A DNA stretch of 64,000 bases, taken from NCBI RefSeq assembly GCF_008831285.2, contig NC_045148.1:4650001-4714000 (forward strand). The letters are read 5' to 3'. This document shows positions 24,301 through 31,450 of the stretch, piece after piece. Positions within the stretch are counted from its first letter, which is position 1; each line of letters opens with the position of its first letter. The translations under genes and the position numbers were made by a program. This DNA is from Nymphaea colorata. Taxonomy: Eukaryota > Streptophyta > Magnoliopsida > Nymphaeales > Nymphaeaceae. The notes beneath the pieces were generated by a model. It made no database searches. It was not told where the DNA came from and was given only the letters and a program-made list of their open reading frames with translations.

Positions 24301-25094
24301 CGGATACTTGTGGGAGCACATCCATCTGTCAGCTATTACTAAGAATTTGTTTTGAGTAAAGCAACTCTTACGCACCATGAGAACCTGAGAAATGTAAGGA
24401 CGAACCCTTTGCTCGAACCCCACAGTGCCTTGGTCGTGCTGGTATTGCTGAAAGAAGAGGGCCTCCTCCTCGGCCTGCTCCATAACCATAACACGCAAAC
24501 TCGTTACCATCAGAAGGGACACATCAAAAAGAAAATGCCATGGTAAAATGCCAAAAACATATCATAAAAAGGGGCAGAAAAATCAACTTTCCTGAAGCAT
24601 CCTAGCCAACTCCTCATCGGATTTCTCCGTCGACAACGACGACCCAACGCCTTCGCCGCCCGTCACCAGTTGGAGCTCCGTCATCGAGTTGAGATCCGCG
24701 TCCTCCCGGATTGCTCGATTGCCCGCACCAACCAACTGCACGGTTCCGATCTCGGAATCACAAAGAGGAAAATTTTGCTCGTCTGCAATGGGGGGAGAGA
24801 GAGAGAGACCTTCTGGTCTTCCGGCGGAACCAAAGTCAAAGAGAAGAGCTGGTACTTCAACACCTACCAGAAAAACAACCAAGAAAAATCTGTGTGTGTC
24901 AACAAGACCACCAAAAGAAGGATAAATTCCAGGAATTCAATGAGTATGACAGAGGAGGAAGCAGATTGTTGACGATCGTCAGTCATCTTCGTTGATGTCA
25001 GTCTATATGCACTTACTTCGAGTCCATCATCGGTCTCATAGTCGACGTCGAATTGGGCACTATTATGCCGCACCAGGAGCTTCCTCGCCACCAT
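300..25094 (-). CDS. PNG1: Peptide-N4-(N-acetyl-beta-glucosaminyl)asparagine amidase (peptide:N-glycanase), 16 exons, frame broken in exon 2
   Basis: PNGase removes N-glycans from misfolded glycoproteins during ER-associated degradation, in the cytosol. Exons (minus strand): 25094-25017, 24863-24592, 24474-24376, 22233-22147, 18679-18597, 17759-17646, 14610-14556, 14471-14385, 12443-12388, 12253-12194, 12028-11941, 11857-11102, 11013-10953, 3305-3203, 601-464, 387-300 (TAG stop at 302-300). Phases join cleanly at every junction from exon 3 on. Leaving out a 20-nt insertion in exon 2, the CDS is 2205 nt, 734 aa; I recall Arabidopsis PNG1 as about 720 aa. Seen: CxxC pairs in exons 6 and 7 (zinc site), catalytic Cys in RCGEWANC (exon 8), His in DHVWTEC (exon 9), Asp in HLDPCEG (exon 10). 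The C-terminal region (exons 12-16) is the plant-type extension ending in a discoidin/F5-8C-like fold. The introns are swollen by transposons. Odd: the exon 2 frameshift and its GA 5' splice site make this copy possibly null. Confidence 0.9.
464..601 (-). CDS. PNG1: PNG1 exon 15
   Basis: 138 nt, reading [20 protein letters not shown], then [18 protein letters not shown]. The Trp split over the junction and the GSN..GS.W core match the discoidin-like fold. Splice sites are CTAG|G and CAG|GTAACT. Confidence 0.88.
1490..2400 (+). pseudogene. Ty1/copia relic with large internal deletion, in PNG1 intron 14
   Basis: With many stops and frame jumps, the plus strand reads first as a copia gag-pre-integrase/integrase start (a W/HLHLGT-like motif near 1785-1800, then INVWGTF near 1955). 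It then jumps near 2110 into RNase H-like sequence (a YIANN-like and [13 protein letters not shown] segment, 2140-2220). The part between the integrase core and RNase H is missing. No LTRs were found. It is antisense to PNG1. Confidence 0.6.
2668..2745. repeat. (TA)n microsatellite
   Basis: TA-rich simple repeat with interruptions (tacattatat, then tttatattta units), in PNG1 intron 14. Confidence 0.9.
3203..3305 (-). CDS. PNG1: PNG1 exon 14
   Basis: 103 nt, reading [16 protein letters not shown], then [17 protein letters not shown], typical of the F5/8-type C-terminal domain. Splice sites are GAAG|GT and CTG|GTAAGA. It is isolated by 7.6-kb and 2.6-kb introns. Confidence 0.88.
4001..4232 (-). 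repeat. 3' LTR of the copia element
   Basis: 232 bp, near-identical to 8651-8869. It contains the segment gggtcggctagagtc shared by both LTRs. Confidence 0.92.
4233..4246 (-). other. Polypurine tract
   Basis: On the minus strand GCTTGAGGGGGAG lies immediately before the 3' LTR, the expected plus-strand priming site. Confidence 0.85.
4425..5354 (-). pseudogene. copia pol: reverse transcriptase palm and RNase H
   Basis: 309 codons. Contains [18 protein letters not shown], the catalytic box YVDDIILTG (about residue 55), [15 protein letters not shown] and the RNase H segment [18 protein letters not shown] with [18 protein letters not shown] stop follows NPVFH, cutting off the last RNase H residues. 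The frame is otherwise open, which fits a recently active family. Confidence 0.9.
5342..5722 (-). pseudogene. copia pol: reverse transcriptase N-part
   Basis: 126 codons, with [31 protein letters not shown] and [14 protein letters not shown]. Frames change near 5345-5375 where the next RT piece starts. These are standard copia RT fingers/palm motifs. Confidence 0.88.
5956..6430 (-). pseudogene. copia pol: integrase C-part, frameshifted
   Basis: Two overlapping frames on the minus strand. 6239-6430 reads [20 protein letters not shown], then a shift near 6250 gives [20 protein letters not shown] down to 5956. These are classic copia integrase C-terminal motifs. At least one frameshift separates the two pieces. 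Confidence 0.85.
6607..7542 (-). pseudogene. copia pol: protease, gag-pre-integrase, integrase N-part
   Basis: A 311-codon open frame. The protease motif WIIDSGAS lies around residue 74, then the gag-pre-integrase zinc part ([17 protein letters not shown]), then the start of the integrase core ([19 protein letters not shown]). The first 60 residues resemble the tail linker of a gag, but gag itself is absent upstream. It ends at a stop inside the integrase, so it cannot make a full polyprotein. Confidence 0.88.
7631..7906. repeat. 138-bp tandem repeat in the gag position of the copia element
   Basis: Two near-identical 138-bp units (for example gtcaaggggctgatcagc at 7683 and 7821), with a partial third start at about 7616. 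It occupies the place where gag should lie and has no coding sense on the element strand. Confidence 0.85.
8635..8650 (-). other. Primer-binding site (initiator Met tRNA)
   Basis: On the minus strand TGGTATCAGAGCCAGT directly follows the LTR end. TGGTATCAGAGC is complementary to the 3' end of plant initiator methionine tRNA, the usual copia primer. Confidence 0.9.
8651..8869 (-). repeat. 5' LTR of the copia element
   Basis: 219 bp, bounded by TG...CA on the element strand, followed inward by the PBS. It lacks an 11-bp block present in the 3' LTR copy and is one GA unit shorter. Confidence 0.92.
9353..9577. repeat. Solo LTR, copia type
   Basis: 225 bp from tgttgtgccc to tttccaaca, flanked by attag (9348-9352) and cttag (9578-9582), a 5-bp target duplication with one mismatch. 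The ends and general layout resemble the copia LTRs nearby. No internal sequence is attached, so it is probably an LTR left after recombination. PNG1 intron 13. Confidence 0.6.
10171..10203. repeat. (CT)16 microsatellite
   Basis: Uninterrupted CT repeat in PNG1 intron 13. Confidence 0.95.
10540..10792 (+). repeat. LTR-like fragment, copia type
   Basis: Contains a mirrored ggacc/ggtcc patch, a gaataaaattaaagagag stretch and a terminal tcgtggtttttccctcgg/ttttccacgtta pattern, common near the 3' end of copia-type LTRs, and ends in caacactcaaca. The 5' limit and target duplications are not resolved. Confidence 0.4.
10953..11013 (-). CDS. PNG1: PNG1 exon 13
   Basis: 61 nt, reading [20 protein letters not shown], a hallmark of the plant PNGase C-terminal domain. 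Splice sites are TCAG|GCT and AAAAG|GTATGT. The next intron is 7.6 kb because it holds a complete copia element and a solo LTR. Confidence 0.88.
11102..11857 (-). CDS. PNG1: PNG1 exon 12 (long linker exon)
   Basis: 756 nt, 252 codons with no stop, beginning [12 protein letters not shown] and ending [15 protein letters not shown]. It codes the charged helical linker ([16 protein letters not shown]), a [15 protein letters not shown] segment and the start of the C-terminal domain. Its openness argues that the gene was under selection until recently. Splice sites are CACAG|GTT and ATT|GTAAGC. Confidence 0.9.
11941..12028 (-). CDS. PNG1: PNG1 exon 11
   Basis: 88 nt, reading [20 protein letters not shown], then KRYTRKWHE, the end of the catalytic core. 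Splice sites are TTAAG|A and GAG|GTATTT. Confidence 0.9.
12194..12253 (-). CDS. PNG1: PNG1 exon 10 (catalytic Asp)
   Basis: 60 nt, reading [19 protein letters not shown]. The Asp of HLDPCEG completes the triad (about residue 309), with the 27- and 17-residue spacings expected between Cys, His and Asp. Splice sites are GTAG|G and GG|GTAAGT. Confidence 0.9.
12388..12443 (-). CDS. PNG1: PNG1 exon 9 (catalytic His)
   Basis: 56 nt, reading [18 protein letters not shown]. The His of DHVW is the triad histidine (about residue 292). A Ser stands at ILS where plant homologues I recall have Asp; this position is not catalytic. Splice sites are CCAG|ATT and AAG|GTATTC. The upstream intron 8 is filled by a sense-to-plus copia relic. 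Confidence 0.88.
12660..14330 (+). pseudogene. Decayed Ty1/copia pol, filling PNG1 intron 8
   Basis: Plus strand, antisense to PNG1. 12684-12989 is an open integrase piece ([31 protein letters not shown]). After several stops, 13735-13800 gives [20 protein letters not shown], and 13985-14125 gives [19 protein letters not shown], both reverse transcriptase. The YVDD box and RNase H are not seen. No LTRs are evident, so ends are approximate. The relic stops about 55 bp from exon 8. Confidence 0.75.
14385..14471 (-). CDS. PNG1: PNG1 exon 8 (catalytic Cys)
   Basis: 87 nt, 29 codons, [17 protein letters not shown] followed by [12 protein letters not shown]. The Cys of GRCGEW is the nucleophile of the Cys-His-Asp triad (about residue 265 of the corrected protein). 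Splice sites are GCAG|CTT and TTG|GTTAGT. Only an 84-nt intron separates it from exon 7. Confidence 0.9.
14556..14610 (-). CDS. PNG1: PNG1 exon 7 (second zinc Cys pair)
   Basis: 55 nt, reading [22 protein letters not shown] is the second CxxC pair, and TRFPRYNDP is a strongly conserved PNGase motif. Splice sites are ACAG|G and AAG|GTAGCT. The intron before it (3.0 kb) has a (TA)n tract and a short perfect hairpin. Confidence 0.88.
15105..15129. repeat. Perfect 11-bp inverted repeat with 3-nt loop, then GGTACC-rich stretch
   Basis: ggtactcctcc, ttt, ggaggagtacc forms a perfect stem, followed by tandem cggtacgggtac-type units to about 15180. It lies in PNG1 intron 6. It may be an end of a non-autonomous repeat. 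Confidence 0.6.
15454..15492. repeat. (TA)n microsatellite
   Basis: Uninterrupted TA repeat of about 39 bp in PNG1 intron 6. Confidence 0.95.
17646..17759 (-). CDS. PNG1: PNG1 exon 6 (first zinc Cys pair)
   Basis: 114 nt, reading [14 protein letters not shown] and ending GGSRVELY plus two bases of Arg. Its CETC is the first CxxC pair of the transglutaminase-fold zinc site. Splice sites are GCAG|G and CCG|GTAACT. Confidence 0.87.
18597..18679 (-). CDS. PNG1: PNG1 exon 5
   Basis: 83 nt, reading EGNFKPSK, then [12 protein letters not shown], the helix before the zinc-binding module. Splice sites are CCAG|GAG and TTTAG|GTTATG. It ends with two bases of an Arg codon completed by exon 6. The preceding 3.5-kb intron holds the hAT-type element and a tandem duplication. 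Confidence 0.85.
19248..20468. repeat. 613-bp tandem duplication in PNG1 intron 4
   Basis: Two direct copies, 19248-19860 and 19861 to about 20468, sharing caaatgagatcaagaaaata starts and gcaagcaat.taatttctgca ends. Identity looks well above 90% by eye. Each copy contains 114 bp of flank plus the 5' part of an hAT-type element, so the copying happened after that element inserted. Confidence 0.9.
19975..20770. mobile_element. hAT-type non-autonomous element with perfect TIRs and TSD
   Basis: The left TIR cttagttgtcaaggc (19975-19989) is the exact reverse complement of the right TIR gccttgacaactaag (20756-20770). Exact 8-bp target duplications cacacacc flank it (19967-19974 and 20771-20778), which points to the hAT superfamily. 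It is 796 bp with no transposase reading frame. GCCTAGGCG-like subterminal motifs recur at both ends. A mutated copy of the left end (cttggttgccatggc, about 19362) belongs to the upstream tandem unit. Confidence 0.85.
21159..21194. repeat. (TA)n microsatellite
   Basis: TA repeat in PNG1 intron 4, the first of two within 200 bp. Confidence 0.95.
21319..21387. repeat. (TA)n microsatellite
   Basis: Long TA repeat, about 69 bp, in PNG1 intron 4. Confidence 0.95.
22147..22233 (-). CDS. PNG1: PNG1 exon 4
   Basis: 87 nt, 29 codons, beginning [15 protein letters not shown] and ending LISLAK. Splice sites are TAG|TAT and AAG|GTAGCT. It is separated from exon 3 by a 2.1-kb intron that carries an unrelated exon-like segment on the other strand. 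Confidence 0.85.
22655..22671. repeat. Poly-C run (17 C) in PNG1 intron 3
   Basis: Seventeen consecutive Cs followed by acccccacccc. On the minus (transcribed) strand this is a long G run that could form a quadruplex. Confidence 0.9.
23410..23628 (+). pseudogene. Unidentified exon-like coding segment, antisense in PNG1 intron 3
   Basis: 73 open codons in phase 0 to 0, starting [20 protein letters not shown] and containing [17 protein letters not shown] and [19 protein letters not shown]. It is preceded by an intron-like end (attctatcattttcag) and followed by CAG|GTCATA. The composition looks like a real soluble helical protein, unlike the surrounding spacer. I do not recognise the family. 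It is not part of PNG1, which runs on the other strand. It may be a gene fragment captured by a transposon or a broken nested gene; no flanking exons were found. Confidence 0.5.
24376..24474 (-). CDS. PNG1: PNG1 exon 3
   Basis: 99 nt, 33 codons, starting [11 protein letters not shown] and containing [11 protein letters not shown], a conserved stretch of plant PNGases. The 3' splice site is GAGCAG|GCC and the 5' splice site is ATG|GTGCGT. The preceding residues MLQ join in phase only if exon 2 ends exactly at its CAG. Confidence 0.85.
24592..24863 (-). CDS. PNG1: PNG1 exon 2, frameshifted
   Basis: The 3' splice site is GGTAG|GTG. The first part reads [18 protein letters not shown]; the last part reads [14 protein letters not shown] in a different frame. 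Between them lie 20 extra nt (24790-24809: G, a 13-nt TC tract and six Cs) directly after AAG. Without them the exon is 252 nt, phase 0 to 0, as expected. Reading straight through hits a stop near 24681. The following 5' splice site is CAG|GAAAGT, with GA in place of GT. Confidence 0.8.
24790..24809 (-). repeat. (CT)n/C6 tract inside PNG1 exon 2
   Basis: Minus-strand G, 13 nt of TC repeat, then six Cs, directly after the codon AAG. It is 20 nt long, so it shifts the frame by two. A gain of one nucleotide in the C run, or loss of one dinucleotide unit, would restore the frame. Confidence 0.8.
25017..25094 (-). CDS. PNG1: PNG1 exon 1 (start codon)
   Basis: It begins [10 protein letters not shown] and codes 26 aa ending TDDGLE. 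The 5' splice site is canonical (CGAA|GTAAGT), phase 0. The start matches the conserved N-terminus of plant PNG1 proteins. A pyrimidine-rich stretch lies upstream; I see no clear TATA box. Confidence 0.85.
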
Positions 25095-28000
25095 TTTCTG
25101 TCGCTGTTCCCCCTTCTCCTTCTACCAGGTAAGAACTTGTACCATGATCAGAATCATCGTCAAGTCAACCTTTCCGGTTGTTGGGGAAGTCGATACGCAC
25201 CAAGTTAAAATCCAATTGAAGCGGTGACGCGAGCAAATAACAAAGAAACTAACAAGGTGGCATTTCATCAAAGCCTCCTCAATTGGCATATGAATTGGGA
25301 AATGAAAAGTAGTTAAAAACAGAAGGCATTTCGTAAATGCCTCTGAGTTCGGCCACAAACAAAAAATGGCAAACAAAAAATAGACAAATGTCATTCACTT
25401 TTCTCATTATGGAAATGATAAAAAATGGATTCTAAGTGCCGCAAAAAAGTGGATTCTAAACGTGCCCCGAGTTGCTTTCTACACTTGCTACCTTTATTTC
25501 AACAGATTCTTGCTTTTCACTGGGGCAACTTGAGTCCGCTACTCAATTAAGAGAGGTCCAAAAGGACTTCGCTTTCATTGAAGCATTTGATGAGATGCTT
25601 ACTTACCACACTTCCTATGAACAATGCACAAGGTATACAAAGGATATCTAGCAGAAATTTATTCACCTCGCCGATGATGTCAAGCACTTATGTTGTTGGC
25701 TACACGTCGTAGGAAAGACATTTGAATAGTGGAAATTAAGGTAAATTTTGTGGGGATATAAGCTAACCAAAGCAGATGTTGATTGGTCATGACTGACTTG
25801 TTGTTACAACTCAGATATCGGCACATTTGTAATCTTCTATGTCAAATTAAACTTGAGCTTCATGTAGAAAAAGGATGTAGCTATTTTGGGCTTTTTGTCA
25901 TCATCATCTATATGTGTAGTGTTGTACAATGTCATTCTAGTTCAGCTAATGTCTACCACACTTTGGAACTGGAGATATGGAAGACCTCTCTATTATCATT
26001 TTATCAATGTTTCATGCCTTTGTTTGACTCTGCAACTGTAAGCACAAGCATTATGTATTAATGTTATACCAAATCCTTTGTTGTTGCTGCCATTTCATGT
26101 TGGCACTCTCAATATTACATTATTGCATGTAATTAAGCCACTCCAAGCGATAGAAAGTACTTGATATGAAACAACTTTTGCTGTTGACAAACTTGGAGAG
26201 TCGACTCCGGAATGTATTGTATGAGTGTTATCACCCCAAATTTTTTCAAAAATACTGTATTCAGATTTAATCCTAGACCCAAAACAAATTTGCAACTATT
26301 CAATCTAAAATGAATTTTTAAACCCAAGTTTAGATCCAAATCAAGCGTTTCAAACTCAAAATCCAAAATCGAGTTCAAAACGACAAAATCTGCTGCTATG
26401 AGTGTCGCTCACGTGCTCAGACCTTCCTTTTGTTTTATGCTTCGTCTTCCCACCAAAAATAACTTTTTGAAGCTTAACCCACTCACTAGAACACGTTGGT
26501 GGCTAATTGAACTGAATCTGAATTCAAAATGAGCCCGGAGTAGCTCAAAATGGAGTCAGCCGCCCACATTTAACAAAAATTTTTCTTTTACACATTTTAA
26601 ATAAAAAAATGTTTTATGCTTCCTATATAAACAAACATTTTTTTATTTTATTTTATTAGACTTTATTTGATTTTATTTAAATCTTAAAAAAAGGGAAGGA
26701 GCACACGCCCGCGCATGCGAGAGCACCAAGCGGTGCGAGCACGCCTTCGCACGGCAGCGCATCGTGTGCAAATAGCGCTTGGCGCGCCAAGCGTGGTCCT
26801 GTGCGCGCATGTCCTCCTTCTTTATGAAAAAATGCCCCTTGGAGGTTGGTTTTAGCATTTTTGGGTGGGCAATAGCCCTGCCCACACCCTAAATGAGAGT
26901 TTGCAAGGCTAATGACCAATCCTATTTAGTCAAAAGACTCAAAACCTATTTAAAAAAAAAATATTCAAAAATACTTGAAATTCGCATGAAAATCTTGTCA
27001 AATTAAAAAAAATCAAATTTTGAGTTTTGGTTCCAAAACTCCAGATAAGTACCCGCACAATCCTCCCTCTTGAGCATGACCTAACGCTTGGGGATTTCTA
27101 ATGCTTCTTCAGTTGAAGATTTGTCTCTCTTTCCATTTCTCTATTATTCTCTTTTTATTTTTTTCCAACCTTGAGAGCAAGCATCTCCAAGTTAAAACTC
27201 CTCAAAGGAGCACAAGAGGACCTCTTGGAGGAATGATTTATCATTCTGGAGCTTCATCCGAGCTGATCCTTGAATCATTCAAAGGAGGAAGCTCATCTAT
27301 ATCCGTGGTATGTAATCTTCCATTTTCATTTCATATTTTCCTCTTGCCACATTCTCATGGTCATGCAAGAAAGCTCAAATGATTTCTTATCCGGAATCGA
27401 GAGCTATATCTTGAGTGCACTGAGAGTATGAGCAAGGTGGAATAAATTATATTTCTTCATTTATTTTCAAAATATGCTTGTTATATTGCTTCATTCATCA
27501 TTCATGCTTGAAATGATGCTCATGAATGATGTTCTAATTTTCCTTAATTGATGAGCAAACGTACGGTGAGAATGAGTGCTTGGGGTGAAGATTTCTTCAT
27601 TTTTGTGTTGATTTTTGAGGTTGGGACTTGTCCAACTCGAGAAAACCTTCACGAATTTGTACATGTTAAAGTGTACTTTCATGTCATTTTCACGTTTAGT
27701 TTATTTCTTAATCACCCGATTAGGAAGCCCAATGAGTGCTTCGTCATTCCTCATTTCATGAGTATTTGATTTTCTTCCATACCCAATGGTGGGAGAAATG
27801 TATTTCCTTGAAGCAAATAATATGATTTTATGTTCATATTTGGAAGCATGTTTTCCAAAAGATTTTCAAAAGCAAATACATTCTCTAATATGACCTTGGA
27901 GACTTAGCTTAGGTTCTTGCATGAGCCCAAATTCTTCTCCGGCCTACATCAAAATTAGTCAGATATTTTCAAGTCATTTTTTTTATTTTTATACTCATGA

Positions 28001-28197
28001 AGACATATGCGTATATACATGTTATATACGTATACTATCTTTATTTGTCTTTCTCTCTTTATGATTTAACATACTTTTACAAACTCTTGTATACGTATAT
28101 ACAAATATATATACATGTATTCAATTTTAAAATCTCTCTCTCTCTTTCTAAAATGATATTATCTTCTTTACTTGATTTAAACCTCATTTTCATAAGC

Positions 28198-28250
<53 letters not shown>

Positions 28251-29789
28251 AAAATCTTGATTTTGTGATTCTCAACATCTCTTTCTCTCTCTCCATCTCT
28301 ATATTTCTCTTGTGATCAAGTCTTTCATCATTTCTATTCTTTTGAACATTTTTCTCTCAAGATTTTTTTCATTTGCCGACTTCACCAAAACCAAAATTCA
28401 AGTAATGACCCAATATTGGAATAATGATTGATGGTCTACAACCCCATTCTATTTTTCAAAACTTTTCTTTCTTTATAAAAATTATTTTTGACAATGAGAA
28501 ACTTAGATGTTTGTGATGGTAGGAATGCCTTTAGATGAATGTTGTGGTAGAAATGAATAATATATGATCAATACACTCATACATCAACTTTCACTTAACA
28601 TCACAAATGAACACAATCACATCTCTAAAAGAACTTAAGTAAGATGAGATAGAACTTTAATTAGGTAGTAACCGAATTAGAGTAAAACCTTAAACCTACT
28701 TAAAGTCTTAAGATAACACCAGAATGATTTTCAAAAGTGATATTCAAAGATTTCCAAATGATATTTTTTCATCCAAGATTTTCCAAAATAAAATGTTTTC
28801 CACTCTCAAAAGATTCTTCAAAATTTTCTCAAAGATTTAAAGCATCAATTTTTCAATATTTTCTCAAACACTACACCACATTTAGAGTAAAAGATGTTTA
28901 AGCCAAAACAAAATGTATCAACAATAAACATAGCCCTTGGATTGATTACCCCCGGTAAAGGCACCGGGAACGGTCGATCCTCGTACCGACGTGCGAGTCC
29001 CTTTCTCTATCATTTTCAAAACAAAACCTTATTTTTCTAGAGCACTCTAAAAAAACACAAAAATTTTTGGGGATACGAATAGTGAGTCAGATCAGCAATG
29101 CTCTCTCACTAGGCCACGAGTCAGGAACCAAGCGAGTGAGCACCAAAACTCAGTTAACTCGTTGGATCGGTGATTCGAACCAGGATTGACCAAGTTTGGT
29201 TCAACTGTTTTTAAAGTGTAAAAATTAATTTTGATCCTTAGGTTTTGAACCATTTTTTGTTTTTTTTTTCTCATCAAAGCCATGAAATGAATACTAGCCC
29301 AACAATTTCTAAATATATAAAAAACACCATCAATTTCTTAACATCCAGAGGCCCATGGAGAATCAGGTGGGAGAGAGAGAGAGAGAGAAAGAAGGAGATA
29401 AATACAAGCTACTCATTCTTAGATTCATGACCTCCTTTATGGTTAGAGTTGTTGACAAATCATAACCAAGATCATGTTGCTCTATGTTGGGTAGGTAGAC
29501 AATAGATTACACTACAAGAGTACGGTAAATATATACTATAAAAATTTATGACTAATATGACTGAGTCGCCGATTCAACTTGCCAACCACTAACTCTGTCA
29601 TCTACCGTTCCAAGTTTGATTCCCACATTTGCCAATTATGGTTATTATAACTTCTATAGGTGTTACTACTATTATCAACACAGTTGATGACACAAATGTC
29701 ATGGTATATGAAAGGCATCCAAGCGATGCATCTATGGATTGAAAACCGAACCTTCTAACAAAGGAGCTATACACTGGATGCATATGTAG
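25095..29789. other. Spacer upstream of PNG1, no gene recognised
   Basis: AT-rich sequence with scattered short frames and no recognisable protein. It contains a GC-rich patch at 26690-26830 (gcgcgcc and gcatgcg words), TA repeats, a CT-rich stretch at 28130-28150 and an accgggaacggtcgatcctc segment near 28965 that recalls LTR ends, without provable limits. 25095-25400 should hold the PNG1 promoter; no clear TATA box was seen. Confidence 0.6.
28203..28248. repeat. (TA)n microsatellite
   Basis: Uninterrupted TA repeat of about 46 bp. Confidence 0.95.
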
Positions 29790-31173
29790 AAGATGAAAGC
29801 ACTTCGTTACTTGCATATATGCACAAACATGGCAATGGCAAGTGCTCTTAGGCATGGGAAAATGACATTGATATGGATAGAGCAAAGCAAAGTGTTGCAG
29901 TGGATCTGTGTATACACAGACAACAAAAAGTTGAGTTTGACACGCACAAAGATATTCCATAATTGCATTCACAAATATGATAGTGGTGACTTTAATGCAC
30001 ACAAACACAATCTTGATGAGCATGGACCTAAGGAGAGTGTTCCAGTGAAAGCACACATGTAGGAACAAAGCAATTGCGAGTTTGTACAAATAGAGTTCAT
30101 TGGCAACAAAGATGCTTTCATACTTTACAACAACTATCTATTCACCCATGGGTCTAATGTGAAGAATGAAGGTCAAGAAGGAAGGAAGGCCAAGAAAACA
30201 TTAGAAAAAGGTTATGGTAAGAAAGACATACATAAAGGCCAAAAAATTCATAGGGTAACTTCAAGATGTAGATGCCCAACAAATATGTTAGTTAGCAGTT
30301 TAAAAGATAATCTCTACTCATGCAACAATTGGAGAGTTAATGTCTGATGCTGGTATCGCTCCAACACAAACATACAACTACATTAGCAAGTTGGATGGTG
30401 GACATAAGAATGTACTTTTTGCACCTTTCAACGTAAATAAGCCCCTTCAATGAATGAGATCAAACGTTATAAAGAGTAGTGAAATACATGATATTGTAGG
30501 CTATTTCTAAAAGAAGTTGAGCATGGACCTCGACTTTTATAATGTACTTTAATTGGATAATAATGGATATATAACAAACTTGTTTTGGCCAGACATTAAT
30601 TCATGAATAGACTACTAATTTTTCAGTGTTGTTCTTGCCTTCAACACTATAGTGAAATTCAATACTCACCAATGACCTTTTACATCATTTGTAAGCCTAA
30701 ACCATCAAGCACAAAGTTGCATTTTTGGTGATATTTTTTCGTATGACTAGAGGATAGATACTGGCCAAGAAAACATTAGAAAAGGGTTATTGTAGATGCC
30801 CTGCAAATATGTTATTATGAGGTCTCAAAAAACAAATTTAATGGTAAGACCTTCATTGCTGATTACAACCACTTCTTGACTCCTCTTCTAATTGCCCCAA
30901 CATGTTGAGGTCATTTTAAAAGATTACTTGTATTCATGCAACAGTCTGAGAGTTAGCGACTGATGTTGGTATCGCTCCATCACAAACATACAACTACATT
31001 AGGAAGTTGGATGGTGGACATAAGAATGTACATTTCACACCTTTCAACATAAATACCCCATTCAATGAATGAGACCAAATGTTATGAAGAGTTGTGAAAT
31101 ACATGATATTGCAGACTATCTCTAAAATAAGTCGAGCATGGACCTCAAATTTTATAGTGTACTTTAATTGGAT
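29790..31173 (+). pseudogene. FAR1/FHY3-like (MULE-derived) relic, 5' part, internally duplicated
   Basis: The plus strand reads, with stops and shifts, a FAR1 DNA-binding-like start (FIGNKDAFILYNNYLFTHGS, 30096-30155; then CRCPTN) and the FAR1 core (APTQTYNYISKLDGGH, 30355-30405; FYNVL.LDNNGYITNLFWPD, 30535-30600; NTIVKFNTHQ, 30640-30680). A second tandem unit begins at about 30763 (ggccaagaaaacattagaaa occurs at 30188 and 30765) and runs to 31173, where a copia LTR interrupts it at FYSVL.LD. FAR1-family proteins derive from Mutator-like transposases. This copy is dead. Confidence 0.65.
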
Positions 31174-31450
31174 TGTAAAATTCTACTGAACAGAGCAAAG
31201 GAACAGGGCACAAAGAAGATGAGAGCAATACTGGAACACACAAATGAATTGTGTTGAATTAGCACAATACCATTGAGGTTAAGTTGTACAATCAAGAAAA
31301 TGATTACATAGTCAAGTTGTTACCAAGTTTGGTGACTTAGCACACTCACTTCAAATATTTTAAAAACAATCTACTTTGTTGTGAGATGAGTATGGATTAT
31401 AGTCTGATACCATCCATACCACCAAGACCTGAAGAGAGGAGTTCTCAACA
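31174..31450 (-). repeat. 3' LTR of the split copia element
   Basis: 277 bp, + strand tgtaaaattctactgaac to agttctcaaca. Left flank tggat (31169-31173) matches tagat (45508-45512) at 4 of 5 bases. Clearly homologous to 45190-45507. Confidence 0.8.

Noticed and set aside
24790-24816. 27-nt mini-intron between AAG and CAG|ACG in PNG1 exon 2
   Set aside because: Far too short for a plant intron, and removing it keeps the wrong reading frame.
26673-26919. GC-rich overlapping frames of 70-80 codons
   Set aside because: Composed of gcgcgc/gcatgcg word repeats; no domain and no conserved start.
29090-29290. tRNA-like B box (ggttcgaatca on the minus strand)
   Set aside because: The A-box-like words are on the wrong side and no cloverleaf forms; the gactcg/gagtca words are a common plant repeat.
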